From Chloroflexota bacterium (GTDB lineage: Bacteria; Chloroflexota; Anaerolineae; Anaerolineales; UBA4823): 13,606 bases of DNA. Position 1 is the stretch's first letter. The number at the start of each line of letters is the position of its first letter. The position numbers were made by a program, and so were the translations under genes. Shown one piece after another: positions 6,199 through 13,606 of the stretch. The DNA lies in the NCBI GenBank assembly GCA_023395675.1, contig JAEWYL010000264.1:1-13606 (forward strand). The letters are read 5' to 3'. A model generated the notes under the pieces. The model ran no database searches and was not told where the DNA came from. It saw only the letters and a program-made list of their open reading frames with translations.

Positions 6199-7453
6199 TC
6201 AGGCCTGCTGCAGGTCCAGCTCCAGCGAGGTGCACTCCCGGAAGCGCGCCAGGGCCTCCGCCTCGGCTTCGAGCGCGGCCCGCTGCCCGTCCCGCAGCGC
6301 GCCGAACAGCTCGACCTCCAGGCGCAGGCGGCGGCCTTTCTTCTGCGGGCGCCACAGGCCGGCGCATTCCCCCTCCAGCAGCAGGACCCCCGGGTTGCCG
6401 GCCGTGCGCCAGACCCGTTTGTGCAGGCTCCGGTCGGGCAGCAGGGTATCCCGGTCGCGAAACTGCAGATAGGGGTCGTGCGGGGGCAGAAAGCGCGCCC
6501 CGCGCGGGGCGGCGGGGTCTTGCAGGCGCTCCAGGTCCTGGCGGGTAATCCAGGCGGCGCGCCCCTCGAAGCGCACCTCCGCCAGCTCCGCCTCCACCAG
6601 GGCCCAACTGGCGGCGGCCTGCGCCGGGGAGATGCCCGCCCAACCCGCCAGGTCGCCGGGGGTGGAGGGCCCGCAGGTGGACAGGTAGCGCCGCACCAGC
6701 GCGGCGGGGGGGGGCGGGCCCGCCGGGGGACCGGTAGCGCCCCACCCGCGCGGCGCGGGCCTCCTCCTGGGCCCGCGCGGGGAGGGGCCTGCCCAGCCAG
6801 TCCGCAGTCAGGCGGTAATAAGCTTTATTCCCGCGCCGCTCTGCGTGGCAGATCAAGCCCAAAGGCCCGGTCAGGTACAGGAAGAAGCGCACGATGCTCT
6901 CCCCCAGGCTCTGTCCCTGGGCGTACGGCGAGGGCGACTGCCAGGCGGGCAGGCGCGAGGGCGGCAGCCGCGGGGCGATCTGCGCCGCGATTTCGACCCC
7001 GAGCTCGTCTTTGGTCAGGGCGCGGCCTTCCAGCACCCGCAGGGCCTCGTCCGAGACCAGTTCCAGCACTGCCTCCGCCTGCAGCTCCATTTTCTCCAGG
7101 CCGGGCTCGACGCCCCGGATGAAGTAGCGCAGCTCCTGTTCCCCCTGGGGCAGAACGCCGCGGGTGAACAGGTCCGCCTCAGCGGTGGGGAAGATGTAGG
7201 GGGCCGCCCTCAGGCTCCAGGCTTGGAAGAGGCGTTTTTCACCGTACAGGGCGCGGTCAACCTGCTCCGGCTCCAGGGCCTCCACCCGGGCGTGCAGCGC
7301 CTGGGCGGCCGCGCCGGGCGGGGTATTCTGCATCCCGGCGCCGGAGGCGGTCTCCAGCGCGCCGGGGGGCAGCCGCCGGGTGAGGTGCTGGCCCTGCAGG
7401 CGAAAGGCGAGCACCCGGGAGCGGTCTGGCTGGATGGGTTTTGAGGTGGGCAT
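6199..7453 (-). pseudogene. Winged-helix DNA-binding protein (YcaQ/AlkZ-like), frameshifted
   Basis: Two minus-strand frames together make one protein of about 417 residues. The N-terminal part starts at ATG 7453 and includes VLAFRLQGQHLTRR and FQAWSLRAAPYIFPTAEADL, like the R-x-W-x-x-R region of winged-helix proteins of the HTH_42/YcaQ type. The C-terminal part, in the next frame, begins ALVRRYLSTCGPSTPGDLAGW and runs to TGA at 6199. The frames meet at a run of nine G (6706-6714); eight would restore one reading frame across ...PGGPAPPAALVRRYL.... This is a sequencing slip, a true pseudogene or a switchable tract. Some relatives (AlkZ, YcaQ) are DNA glycosylases that unhook crosslinks; I cannot assign that activity here. 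No ribosome site precedes ATG 7453. Confidence 0.8.
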
Positions 7454-7459
7454 GGGGCT

Positions 7460-7465
7460 ATTATA
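7460..7465 (-). promoter_or_regulatory. -10 element for a leaderless transcript
   Basis: On the minus strand a consensus TATAAT is followed by AGCCCC and then the ATG at 7453. Transcription would start at or next to the A of the start codon. With no Shine-Dalgarno sequence present, a leaderless mRNA is likely. No clear -35 is seen. Confidence 0.6.
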
Positions 7466-7491
7466 TCCCCGGGGAGCCGGCCCGCCGGTTC

Positions 7492-7542
7492 GGGCCGCTC
7501 ACAGCTCCCTGAAGCCCTGCGCAGCGGCCCAAATTCGGATAG
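7492..7542 (-). repeat. Possible decayed hairpin element copy
   Basis: On the minus strand CTATCCGAATTT (box at 7542-7534) is followed by an 8-bp inverted repeat, AGCGGCCC (7523-7530) pairing with GGGCCGCT (7492-7499). The box matches the first nine bases of copies A and C, but the AT-rich opposite end is missing. It lies in the divergent gap between the winged-helix and troA genes. Confidence 0.35.
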
Positions 7543-7561
7543 CTTTTGTAAAAATTGTCTC

Positions 7562-7590
7562 TTGACAGCCGCCGGAAATATTACTAAAAT
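7562..7590 (+). promoter_or_regulatory. Sigma-70 promoter of the metal transporter operon
   Basis: TTGACA (7562-7567), a 17-bp spacer and TAAAAT (7585-7590) form a near-consensus promoter. The start would be near 7597, inside the palindrome at 7592-7615, leaving a leader of about 38 nt before troA. Confidence 0.9.
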
Positions 7591-7591
7591 C

Positions 7592-7615
7592 AATATTTAG
7601 GTATGCCTAAATTTT
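7592..7615 (+). promoter_or_regulatory. DtxR/MntR/TroR-type operator
   Basis: TTTAGGTATGCCTAAA (7596-7611) is an inverted repeat of TTTAGG, extendable to 10-base arms with one mismatch (7592-7601 and 7606-7615). TTAGG/CCTAA half-sites are typical of metal-dependent repressors of the DtxR family. Its place just after the -10, over the predicted start site, fits repression when metal is plentiful. The repressor gene is not in the window. Confidence 0.8.
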
Positions 7616-7634
7616 TATTTGAAGGTCATTAATA

Positions 7635-8597
7635 ATGCGTAAGCGAACGCTTTTCGGGATGGTTTTCATACTGCTGCTCGCCCTGCCGCTGCTCCCGGCC
7701 TGCGGGCCGGCCAGCGAGGCGCAGGCTGCCGGGGAAGACCTGGCGGGGCGCAAGATCCGCGCCGTGGCCACCACCGGCATGGTCGCCGACCTGGTGCGGA
7801 ACGTGGGCGGCGAGCGCCTGGAGGTCACGGCGCTGATGGGGCCGGGGGTGGACCCGCACCTCTACAAAGCCAGCGAGCGCACCGTGATCACCCTGGCGAG
7901 CGCAGACGTGATCTTTTACAACGGCCTGCACCTGGAGGCCCAGATGACCGAGGTGTTCGAGAAGATGGGCGGGAGGCTCCGCACGGCCGCGGTGGCGGAC
8001 GGCATCGAGCCCGGACGCCTGGCCTCCCCGCCGGAGTTCGAGGGCAGCTACGACCCGCACGTCTGGTTCGACGTCAGCCTGTGGATGCAGGCGGCGCGCC
8101 AGGTGCAGGCAGTCCTGACCGAGATGGACCCCGCGCACCGCGCGCTCTACCGGGCGAATGCTGCCGCCTACCTGGCGGAGCTGGAGGCGCTGCACGCTTA
8201 CGTGCAGGCGCAGGCGGAGCGCATCCCGCCGGAAAGGCGGGTGCTGATCACCGCCCACGACGCCTTCAACTATTTCGGGCGGGCCTACGGGTTTGAGGTG
8301 CGCGGCCTGCAGGGCATCAGCACCGCCTCCGAGGCCGGAACCGCCGACGTGCAGGCGCTGGCGGATTTTATCGCCAGCCACCGCATCCCGGCGATTTTTG
8401 TGGAATCTTCCGTCTCGCCGCGCACCATCGAGGCGGTGCAGGCCGCCGTCCGGGCGCGCGGCTTCGAGGTGCAGATCGGCGGGCAGCTCTTCTCGGACGC
8501 CATGGGGGACCCCGGCACCCCGCAGGGGACTTACCCCGGTATGGTGCGCCACAATATTGATACCCTGGCCGGCGCGCTGGCAGGGGAAAGCGAATAA
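7635..8597 (+). CDS. troA: Metal ABC transporter binding lipoprotein (TroA-like, Mn/Zn)
   Basis: The 320-residue protein begins with a lipoprotein signal ending in the lipobox LPAC (20-23), so C23 would be lipidated and the protein tethered outside the membrane. It belongs to the cluster A-I (ZnuA/TroA/PsaA) binding proteins. The four expected ligands are in place: H75 in DPHLY, H142 in DPHVWFD, H208 in TAHDAFNYF and D288 in LFSDAMGD. The third ligand is His as in TroA, not Glu as in PsaA, and the text around it (GLQGISTASEAG, IFVESSVSPRTIEAV) is strongly TroA-like. No His-rich loop of the ZnuA type is present. GAAGGTC precedes the ATG at 7635. The DtxR-type operator upstream favours manganese; zinc cannot be excluded. 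First gene of the operon. Confidence 0.93.
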   Translation: MRKRTLFGMVFILLLALPLLPACGPASEAQAAGEDLAGRKIRAVATTGMVADLVRNVGGERLEVTALMGPGVDPHLYKASERTVITLASADVIFYNGLHLEAQMTEVFEKMGGRLRTAAVADGIEPGRLASPPEFEGSYDPHVWFDVSLWMQAARQVQAVLTEMDPAHRALYRANAAAYLAELEALHAYVQAQAERIPPERRVLITAHDAFNYFGRAYGFEVRGLQGISTASEAGTADVQALADFIASHRIPAIFVESSVSPRTIEAVQAAVRARGFEVQIGGQLFSDAMGDPGTPQGTYPGMVRHNIDTLAGALAGESE

Positions 8598-8602
8598 CCA
8601 GC

Positions 8603-8630
8603 CGCGGGCAGGCTGCGGCCTGCGCCCGCG
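8603..8630 (+). other. GC-rich intra-operon hairpin after troA
   Basis: CGCGGGC (8603-8609) and AGGC (8610-8613) pair with GCCT (8618-8621) and GCCCGCG (8624-8630) around TGCG, with a two-base bulge. No T tract follows, so it is not a normal terminator. Such hairpins after binding-protein genes often protect the upstream mRNA, allowing more binding protein than transporter; that role is inferred. Confidence 0.55.
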
Positions 8631-8677
8631 TGGGAAAAGACTTTATCCGTTGAATTTTCTCGCTGTGGAGGTATGAG

Positions 8678-8956
8678 ATGAATACAGTGATTCGAAAAGA
8701 AGTGAGGGTTGCCCTCTCGAAAAAAGCCCAACCGGTCTGGTTCCGGCTGCTCAAATGGGCTGTGATCATCCCGGTCACGCTCCTTATGGCCAGCCGGGGC
8801 TATTTCTGGCCCTGGATCCTCGGCGCGCTGGCGTTCTCTTTGAGCCTGCACTTTTTCTACCGCTACAAGACGAAAGGCTGGACCCGGCCCTACGGGCTGT
8901 GGAACGACGTCGAGGCGGGGCGGGAGGTTGAGAGCGCCCCCCAGGAGCGGACTTGA
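8678..8956 (+). CDS. Unrecognised two-TM small protein in the metal operon
   Basis: The 92-residue protein begins with a basic amphipathic stretch (RKEVRVALSKKAQ). Two hydrophobic helices follow (about 24-39 and 43-61), with a short GYFWPW turn, and the tail is polar (YRYKTKGWTRPYGLWNDVEAG). I do not recognise a family. GGAGG stands six bases before ATG 8678, and codon use matches the neighbours. It lies 80 bp after troA and 23 bp before troB, in the same direction, so it is probably cotranscribed. Position suggests an accessory part of the transporter or a membrane protein sharing its metal control. There are no obvious metal-binding Cys/His clusters. An unrelated gene caught in the operon is equally possible. 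Confidence 0.8.
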   Translation: MNTVIRKEVRVALSKKAQPVWFRLLKWAVIIPVTLLMASRGYFWPWILGALAFSLSLHFFYRYKTKGWTRPYGLWNDVEAGREVESAPQERT

Positions 8957-8979
8957 ACGGAAAGAAAGCGGGAGCCAGC

Positions 8980-9798
8980 ATGGAAAAAGCGATCGAAGTC
9001 TCCGATTTAACAGTGGCCTATAAAGACAAACCCGTGCTCTGGGACCTGGACCTGGAGACGCCTCCGGGCGTACTCATGGCGGTGGTCGGCCCGAATGGGG
9101 CCGGCAAGACCACCCTGCTGAAAGCCATCCTGGGGCTGGTCAAGCCGCTGGCCGGGCAGGTGCGCATCCACGGCAGGCCCTACGCCCAGCAGCGCCGCCT
9201 GGTCGGCTACGTGCCCCAGCGCGGCAGCGTGGACTGGGATTTCCCCACCAGCGTGCTGGATGTGGTGATGATGGGACGCTACCGCTCGCTCGGCTGGCTG
9301 CGCCGGCCCGGAGCGCGGGACCGCGAGCAGGCCCTGGAGGCGCTGGAGAAAGTGGGCATGCGCGCCTTCGCCGGCCGGCAGATCAGCCAGCTCTCGGGCG
9401 GGCAGCAGCAGCGGGTTTTCCTGGCGCGGGCCCTGGTGCAGGAGGCGCGCCTGTACTTCATGGACGAGCCCTTCCAGGGGGTGGACGCCACCACCGAGAA
9501 GGCGATCGTCGCCCTGCTGCAGGAGCTGCGCCGGGAAGGCAAGACCGTGGTGGTGGTGCACCACGACCTGCAGACGGTGAGTGAGTATTTCGATTGGGTG
9601 ACCCTGCTGAACGTGCGCAAGATCGCCAGCGGGCCGGTGAGCGAGGCCTTCACCGAGGCGAACCTGCGCCAGGCTTACGGCGGGCGCATCGCCTTTATCA
9701 AGGGCGAGAACGGGAACGGGAGCGCGCCCGGGGCGGAGGCGGTAAAGGAGAGGCGCGAGCCGCCGGCCTCCCCGGTCGCCGCCCTCAGGGAGAGCTGA
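8980..9798 (+). CDS. troB: Metal ABC transporter ATP-binding protein (TroB-like)
   Basis: The 272-residue cytoplasmic ATPase shows Walker A GPNGAGKTT (37-45), the Q-loop at Q80 (YVPQRGSVDWDFP, typical of Mn/Zn importers), signature LSGGQ (138-142), Walker B LYFMDEP (158-164) and the switch H195 in VHHDL. It powers uptake of the metal delivered by the TroA-like lipoprotein. ATG 8980 was chosen because GGGAG precedes it and homology starts at once; a TTG at 8953 in frame overlaps the previous stop. The last 30 or so residues (from GNGSAPG) are polar and low in complexity, extending beyond the core domain. The next permease gene starts two bases after the stop, so translation is probably coupled. 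Confidence 0.95.
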   Translation: MEKAIEVSDLTVAYKDKPVLWDLDLETPPGVLMAVVGPNGAGKTTLLKAILGLVKPLAGQVRIHGRPYAQQRRLVGYVPQRGSVDWDFPTSVLDVVMMGRYRSLGWLRRPGARDREQALEALEKVGMRAFAGRQISQLSGGQQQRVFLARALVQEARLYFMDEPFQGVDATTEKAIVALLQELRREGKTVVVVHHDLQTVSEYFDWVTLLNVRKIASGPVSEAFTEANLRQAYGGRIAFIKGENGNGSAPGAEAVKERREPPASPVAALRES

Positions 9799-9800
9799 GC

Positions 9801-10919
9801 ATGGACCTGGGGCAGATTCTCCACGACCTGCTGTTCGATTACACCTTGCGCACGGTGGCGCTGGGGGCGGGGGTGCTGGGGATCGTGAGTGGGGCCCTGG
9901 GCTCCTTCGCCGTCCTGCGCCGCCAGAGCCTGCTGGGCGACGCCATGTCTCACGCCGCCCTGCCCGGCATCGTGCTGGCGTTCCTGCTCACCGGCAGTAA
10001 GGCCCCCCTGGCGCTCATGCTGGGCGCGCTGGGGGCCGGCTGGGCCGGCGCGCTGGTCCTGATGGGTATCGTCCGCCACAGCCGCATCAAGCAGGACAGC
10101 GCCCTGGGCCTGGTGCTCTCAGTGTTCTTCGGCTTCGGCCTGGTGCTGCTGACCTTTGTGCAGCGCCGCCCAGACGCCAGCCAGGCCGGGCTCGACCGCT
10201 TTCTGTTCGGGCAGGCCGCCACCCTGCTGGAGCGGGAGGTGCTGGCCATGGCCCTGCTGGGCGGGCTGGCCCTGCTGGCCCTGGGGCTGCTGTGGAAGGA
10301 GTTCAAGCTGCTCAGTTTCGATACGGGCTTCGCCGCCAGCCAGGGCTACCCGGTGGGCTGGCTGGACGCGGCCCTGACCACGCTGCTGGCGGCCGCCATC
10401 GTGGTGGGCCTGCAGGCGGTGGGGGTGGTGCTGATGAGCGCCATGCTGGTCGCGCCGGCCGCGGCCGCCCGCCAGTGGACCGACCGCCTGGGCTGGATGG
10501 TGGCGCTCGCGGCCCTGTTTGGGGCGCTGGCAGGGGTGAGCGGGACCGTCCTCAGCAGCCTGTCTCCCGGGCTGTCCACCGGGCCAACCATCGTGCTGGC
10601 GGTCAGCGCGCTGGTGGTCTTTTCGCTGCTGCTGGCCCCGAACCGCGGCCTGGTCTGGGCCTGGGTGCGCCGCCTGCGCAGCCGCCGGCGGCTGCGGGTG
10701 GAGGCCGTGCTGCGCGCCCTCTACAGCCGGGCGGCCCAGCACCAGGACTCCGGCCACGCCCATTCGCTGGGCGTGCTGCGCATAATGAACGCGGGCCAGG
10801 GGGGCGTGCTCCGCAGCCTGCAGGCCCTGCAGGGGCGCGGCCTGGTGCGCCGCACCGGGGAAGGCCACTGGGCTCTGACCCCGGAGGGCTTCGAGCAGGC
10901 GCGCAGACTGGAACTTTAA
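9801..10919 (+). CDS. troC: Metal ABC permease with C-terminal winged-helix domain (TroC-like)
   Basis: The 372-residue protein is an ABC-3 family permease up to about residue 290, with eight or nine hydrophobic helices. GDAMSHAALPGI (46-57) is the conserved motif after the first helix. A basic junction (RRLRSRRRLRVE, 290-301) leads into a cytoplasmic domain of about 75 residues (VLRALYSRAA, LGVLRIMNAGQGGVLRSLQALQGRGLV, TGEGHWALTPEGFEQARRL). This reads as the winged helix of DtxR/IdeR-type repressors, without the usual metal-binding dimerisation part. Permease-regulator fusions of this sort are known in Mn/Fe/Zn ABC systems. Three histidines (H314, H319, H321) lie in its loop. Start: ATG 9801, two bases after troB. 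The cognate second permease gene is not adjacent: a minus-strand gene and a repeat intervene. Confidence 0.92.
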   Translation: MDLGQILHDLLFDYTLRTVALGAGVLGIVSGALGSFAVLRRQSLLGDAMSHAALPGIVLAFLLTGSKAPLALMLGALGAGWAGALVLMGIVRHSRIKQDSALGLVLSVFFGFGLVLLTFVQRRPDASQAGLDRFLFGQAATLLEREVLAMALLGGLALLALGLLWKEFKLLSFDTGFAASQGYPVGWLDAALTTLLAAAIVVGLQAVGVVLMSAMLVAPAAAARQWTDRLGWMVALAALFGALAGVSGTVLSSLSPGLSTGPTIVLAVSALVVFSLLLAPNRGLVWAWVRRLRSRRRLRVEAVLRALYSRAAQHQDSGHAHSLGVLRIMNAGQGGVLRSLQALQGRGLVRRTGEGHWALTPEGFEQARRLEL

Positions 10920-11018
10920 CAACCAGGGGCCGCTCAGGCCGGGGAATCATCCGGGGGCAATTGGGAAGCACCAACCCAGGTTCCCCCCAGACGCTCTCGC
11001 ACCGGGAGGCTTTAGCCT

Positions 11019-11095
11019 CTATCCGAAAAATGTACTGTTGTTGTGATGGAGGGCGCAGCTCTCTATCACAACAACATAATAAATTTTAAGGATAG
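11019..11095 (+). repeat. Hairpin element copy A, between troC and the CAP gene
   Basis: The copy starts CTATCCGAAAAATGTACTG and ends TAAATTTTAAGGATAG, its outermost six bases being inverted repeats. Arms 11036-11054 and 11058-11076 pair over all 19 positions (two G-U on the plus strand) around GCA. It aligns along its whole length with the reverse complement of 13367-13445. Lying between convergent genes, it may also act as a weak transcription end. Confidence 0.85.
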
Positions 11096-11107
11096 GTTCT
11101 TACACCA

Positions 11108-12262
11108 TCAGAGGCCGGGCTTTTTGCGGAAGCCGGAGCGCAGGATGGCCGCCGCCCCGGCCGCGCAGACCAGGATGACCAGCAGGGGGAGCGCCTGGCC
11201 CAGCGGCAGGCTGGAGGGCTGAGGCGGGAGAGAGGCCGCAGCCGGCGGCTCCTCGCCCGGGCCGGCGGCCGGCGCCAGGGCGGCCGGTTCGTCCGCCTGC
11301 GCCTCTTCCTTCTCCCCGGTTTCTTGGCTCCCGGCGTCCGCTTCGCCGTCGTCCGGGCTCCCCGTATCGGAGCCTGCTCCGGCGGGCGGGCTGTTCTCCT
11401 CCGGTTCCGGGCCTGGGGTTTGCGTGGGGGCGGGGAGGGGCGCCTGCGGCGTCTCCTGGACCGGGGCGGCGCTTTCGGCGGCGGCCTCGCTCATGTTCGC
11501 CGTGCCGGTGGGCGCCTGGCCGGGCGGGTAGACCAGCAGCTTCTGCCCTTCGTAGATGGTGTTCGATTCGGCCGCCAGCCCGTTCAGGCGGCGCAGGTCG
11601 TCAATGCGCACGCCGTAGGAGATGGCGATGCTCCACAGGGACTGGCCCGGGCCGACGATGTGCAGGATGGACCCGTTGGCCTGGGGGGTGGCGGTCTGAA
11701 ACGGGGTGGGCGGGACCTGGGTGGCGGAGAGCGAGCCGGCGCTGTTTTCGGAGGCGCGCGTGCTGGCAGGAGCGCCGGGGACGGTGGGCTGGACTTCGAC
11801 CTGGCCCCCCGGGCGCACGTTCAGGGTGATGTACATCGTGCCGCCGTTCACCGCCACCCCGACGCCCATGGCGCCGCTGCTGTGGCCCACCATGGTTTGC
11901 ATGTGCACCGGGTCCGCCCAGGTCCCGTAGACCACCATCTCCGCCGTCAGGTAATTGGAGTCCCCGCCGGCGACGTTCTCGACCACGCCGATGGAAAGGG
12001 AGACCGAGCCGTCCTTATGCTCGTGCGTGCTGGTCTGGATGGCCGCCTGGTATTCGGAATGCGCCTGGGCGTATGCCATCAGCCCCGAATCGACCTCGTA
12101 AGGCTCCAGGCCCTGGCTGGCGCGCAGGGCGTTGACGGCGGCAAGGATATCGGAGGCGGTGAGAGAAGCGAGGTTGGAGCGAGAAGAGGCCGTCTGGGCC
12201 GGCAGGGCCAGCACCAGCAGCAGGAGCAGAACCAGCGCAGGAAGGGTGGGCGGTTTGAACAT
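11108..12262 (-). CDS. Secreted CAP-domain and LysM protein with C-terminal anchor
   Basis: The 384-residue product has a signal peptide (about 1-25, ending PAQTASS). A CAP/SCP-like domain follows (about 36-150: ILAAVNALRASQGL, HSEYQA, ENVAGG, HMQTMVGHSSGAMGVGVA, MYITLNV), then a Thr/Pro/Ser linker and a LysM domain (about 200-246: HIVGPGQSLWSIAISYGVRIDD, LNGL, IYEGQKLLVYPPG). Next come a long Pro/Glu/Ala-rich acidic stretch (250-350), a membrane helix (about 357-375) and a basic tail RSGFRKKPGL. LysM binds peptidoglycan or related glycans; bacterial CAP domains have no single agreed activity. It should sit at the outer face of the membrane. No good ribosome site precedes ATG 12262. The gene runs against the transporter genes and separates troC from troD. 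Confidence 0.88.
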   Translation of the reverse strand: MFKPPTLPALVLLLLLVLALPAQTASSRSNLASLTASDILAAVNALRASQGLEPYEVDSGLMAYAQAHSEYQAAIQTSTHEHKDGSVSLSIGVVENVAGGDSNYLTAEMVVYGTWADPVHMQTMVGHSSGAMGVGVAVNGGTMYITLNVRPGGQVEVQPTVPGAPASTRASENSAGSLSATQVPPTPFQTATPQANGSILHIVGPGQSLWSIAISYGVRIDDLRRLNGLAAESNTIYEGQKLLVYPPGQAPTGTANMSEAAAESAAPVQETPQAPLPAPTQTPGPEPEENSPPAGAGSDTGSPDDGEADAGSQETGEKEEAQADEPAALAPAAGPGEEPPAAASLPPQPSSLPLGQALPLLVILVCAAGAAAILRSGFRKKPGL

Positions 12263-12401
12263 CGTTTTCGAAGCCAGGCGGTCCGCACAGGGGCGCAGGC
12301 GGGCTGCTCCTCAGCCCTGCTGCGCCGCAATAACAGGTTTTCTGCGCCGCCGGCATCCGGCCGGCCTGCGAGTATGTGTATTTGAAGTTTAAAGCACTTT
12401 T

Positions 12402-12421
12402 GCCGCTTTGTCAAAAGCGGC
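12402..12421 (+). promoter_or_regulatory. Leader hairpin just upstream of troD
   Basis: GCCGCTTT (12402-12409) pairs perfectly with AAAGCGGC (12414-12421) around GTCA, followed by TTTGTC and, seven bases on, the ribosome site AGAAGGAG (12428-12435). The segment GCTTTGTCA also occurs twice as a direct repeat. It could be a weak terminator or attenuator. No metal-box palindrome or clear promoter is seen in 12263-12442. Confidence 0.5.
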
Positions 12422-12442
12422 TTTGTCAGAAGGAGCCTTGTA

Positions 12443-13354
<912 letters not shown>

Positions 13355-13366
13355 CTGCCTCAGAAC

Positions 13367-13445
13367 CGATCCTGAAAATTTATTTTTATGCGGCTGTGAT
13401 GGGGGGCGCTGTCCCCGTCACAACCGCAGCACATTTTTCGGACGG
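13367..13445 (-). repeat. Hairpin element copy B, downstream of troD
   Basis: Read on the minus strand it starts CCGTCCGAAAAATGTGCTG and ends AAATTTTCAGGATCGG, matching copy A. Arms 13389-13404 and 13413-13428 pair at 14 of 16 positions, plus one G-U. At two positions where copy A has T-A pairs (38/74 and 39/73 in the 11000s), copy B has C-G and G-C. A and B lie in opposite orientation around the CAP and troD genes. Confidence 0.85.
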
Positions 13446-13500
13446 GTACTCAAGCATGAGCTTGGCTTCCGACTCTTCCAAAGCCATGCGAAGGAGCGCT

Positions 13501-13606
13501 ATGGACCTTGACCGTTTTTTTCACCTCTTTGCAGCCGCCGTAACCCTCACCATCCTGTTCATCTCGGCCGCCCACCGCCGGCGCGCCAACCAGAGCGGCG
13601 AGCGCA
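13501..13606 (+). CDS. Partial small membrane protein, cut by the window end
   Basis: AAGGAG (13491-13496) precedes ATG 13501. The 35 visible residues begin MDLDRFFHLF and contain one hydrophobic helix (about 7-23, ending ILFISAA), then a strongly basic, polar stretch (HRRRANQSGER). An in-frame ATG at 13456 would add 15 residues, but it has no comparable ribosome site. The orientation suggests a small inner-membrane protein with its C-terminus in the cytoplasm. I recognise no family from this fragment. It follows troD in the same direction beyond hairpin copy B. Confidence 0.55.
   Translation, partial: MDLDRFFHLFAAAVTLTILFISAAHRRRANQSGER

Noticed and set aside
3594..6548. A 984-codon open frame on the plus strand opposite sigma, acs and the winged-helix gene.
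   Set aside because: It is antisense to clearly recognised genes, its protein is low-complexity His/Val/Gly/Pro/Arg-rich text, and such frames are common opposite GC-rich coding sequence.
9594..9800. An upstream extension of the TroC-like permease into troB.
   Set aside because: That part is a different frame over conserved ATPase sequence; ATG 9801 lies two bases after the troB stop and begins the permease.
11019..11095. Copies A and B as ordinary rho-independent terminators.
   Set aside because: The T-rich parts do not directly follow the stem, flanking boxes are conserved well outside it, and similar copies lie where termination would be unhelpful, such as between sigma and anti-sigma genes. 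A secondary terminator role is still possible.

Overview
The window is a GC-rich bacterial chromosome segment. No rRNA or tRNA gene is visible. Gene content (a TroA-type metal ABC transporter whose permease carries a regulator-like tail, an ECF sigma factor with a short zinc-binding anti-sigma partner, and a CAP/LysM envelope protein) would suit Chloroflexota of the Anaerolineae type. That placement is inference from content only.

Left part (1-2791). A 14-C run sits at the extreme left end. A possible 27-residue membrane peptide follows on the minus strand. A strong bidirectional terminator then closes a minus-strand di-haem cytochrome c peroxidase/MauG-like gene. A 475-bp divergent spacer, holding a very stable hairpin, separates it from a plus-strand Gdx/SugE guanidinium exporter.

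Central part (2799-7453, all minus strand). In transcription order: a winged-helix (YcaQ/AlkZ-like) gene broken by a one-base shift in a G9 run and apparently leaderless; acetyl-CoA synthetase (acs) with a textbook sigma-70 promoter abutted by four 15-bp palindromic tandem repeats; an ECF sigma factor; and a small HxxxCxxC zinc-finger anti-sigma-like protein.

Right part (7562-13354, plus strand apart from one gene). This is a manganese/zinc ABC transporter locus. A consensus promoter has a DtxR/MntR/TroR-type palindrome over the predicted start site. Then come the binding lipoprotein (troA-like), an unrecognised two-TM small protein, the ATPase (troB-like) and a permease with a C-terminal winged-helix tail (troC-like). 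A minus-strand CAP-LysM gene separates these from the second permease (troD-like). A partial small membrane-protein gene runs off the right end.

The most unusual feature is a family of roughly 75-80 bp hairpin elements in the intergenic gaps. They share an end box CTATCCGAAAA(A)TG, an AT-rich opposite end finishing near AGGATAGG, and a central stem whose sequence differs between copies while its pairing is kept. Four copies are convincing (3073-3152, 3926-3998, 11019-11095, 13367-13445) and two are doubtful (about 2258-2336 and 7492-7542). One pair flanks the sigma gene in direct orientation. Another pair flanks the CAP/troD block in inverted orientation.
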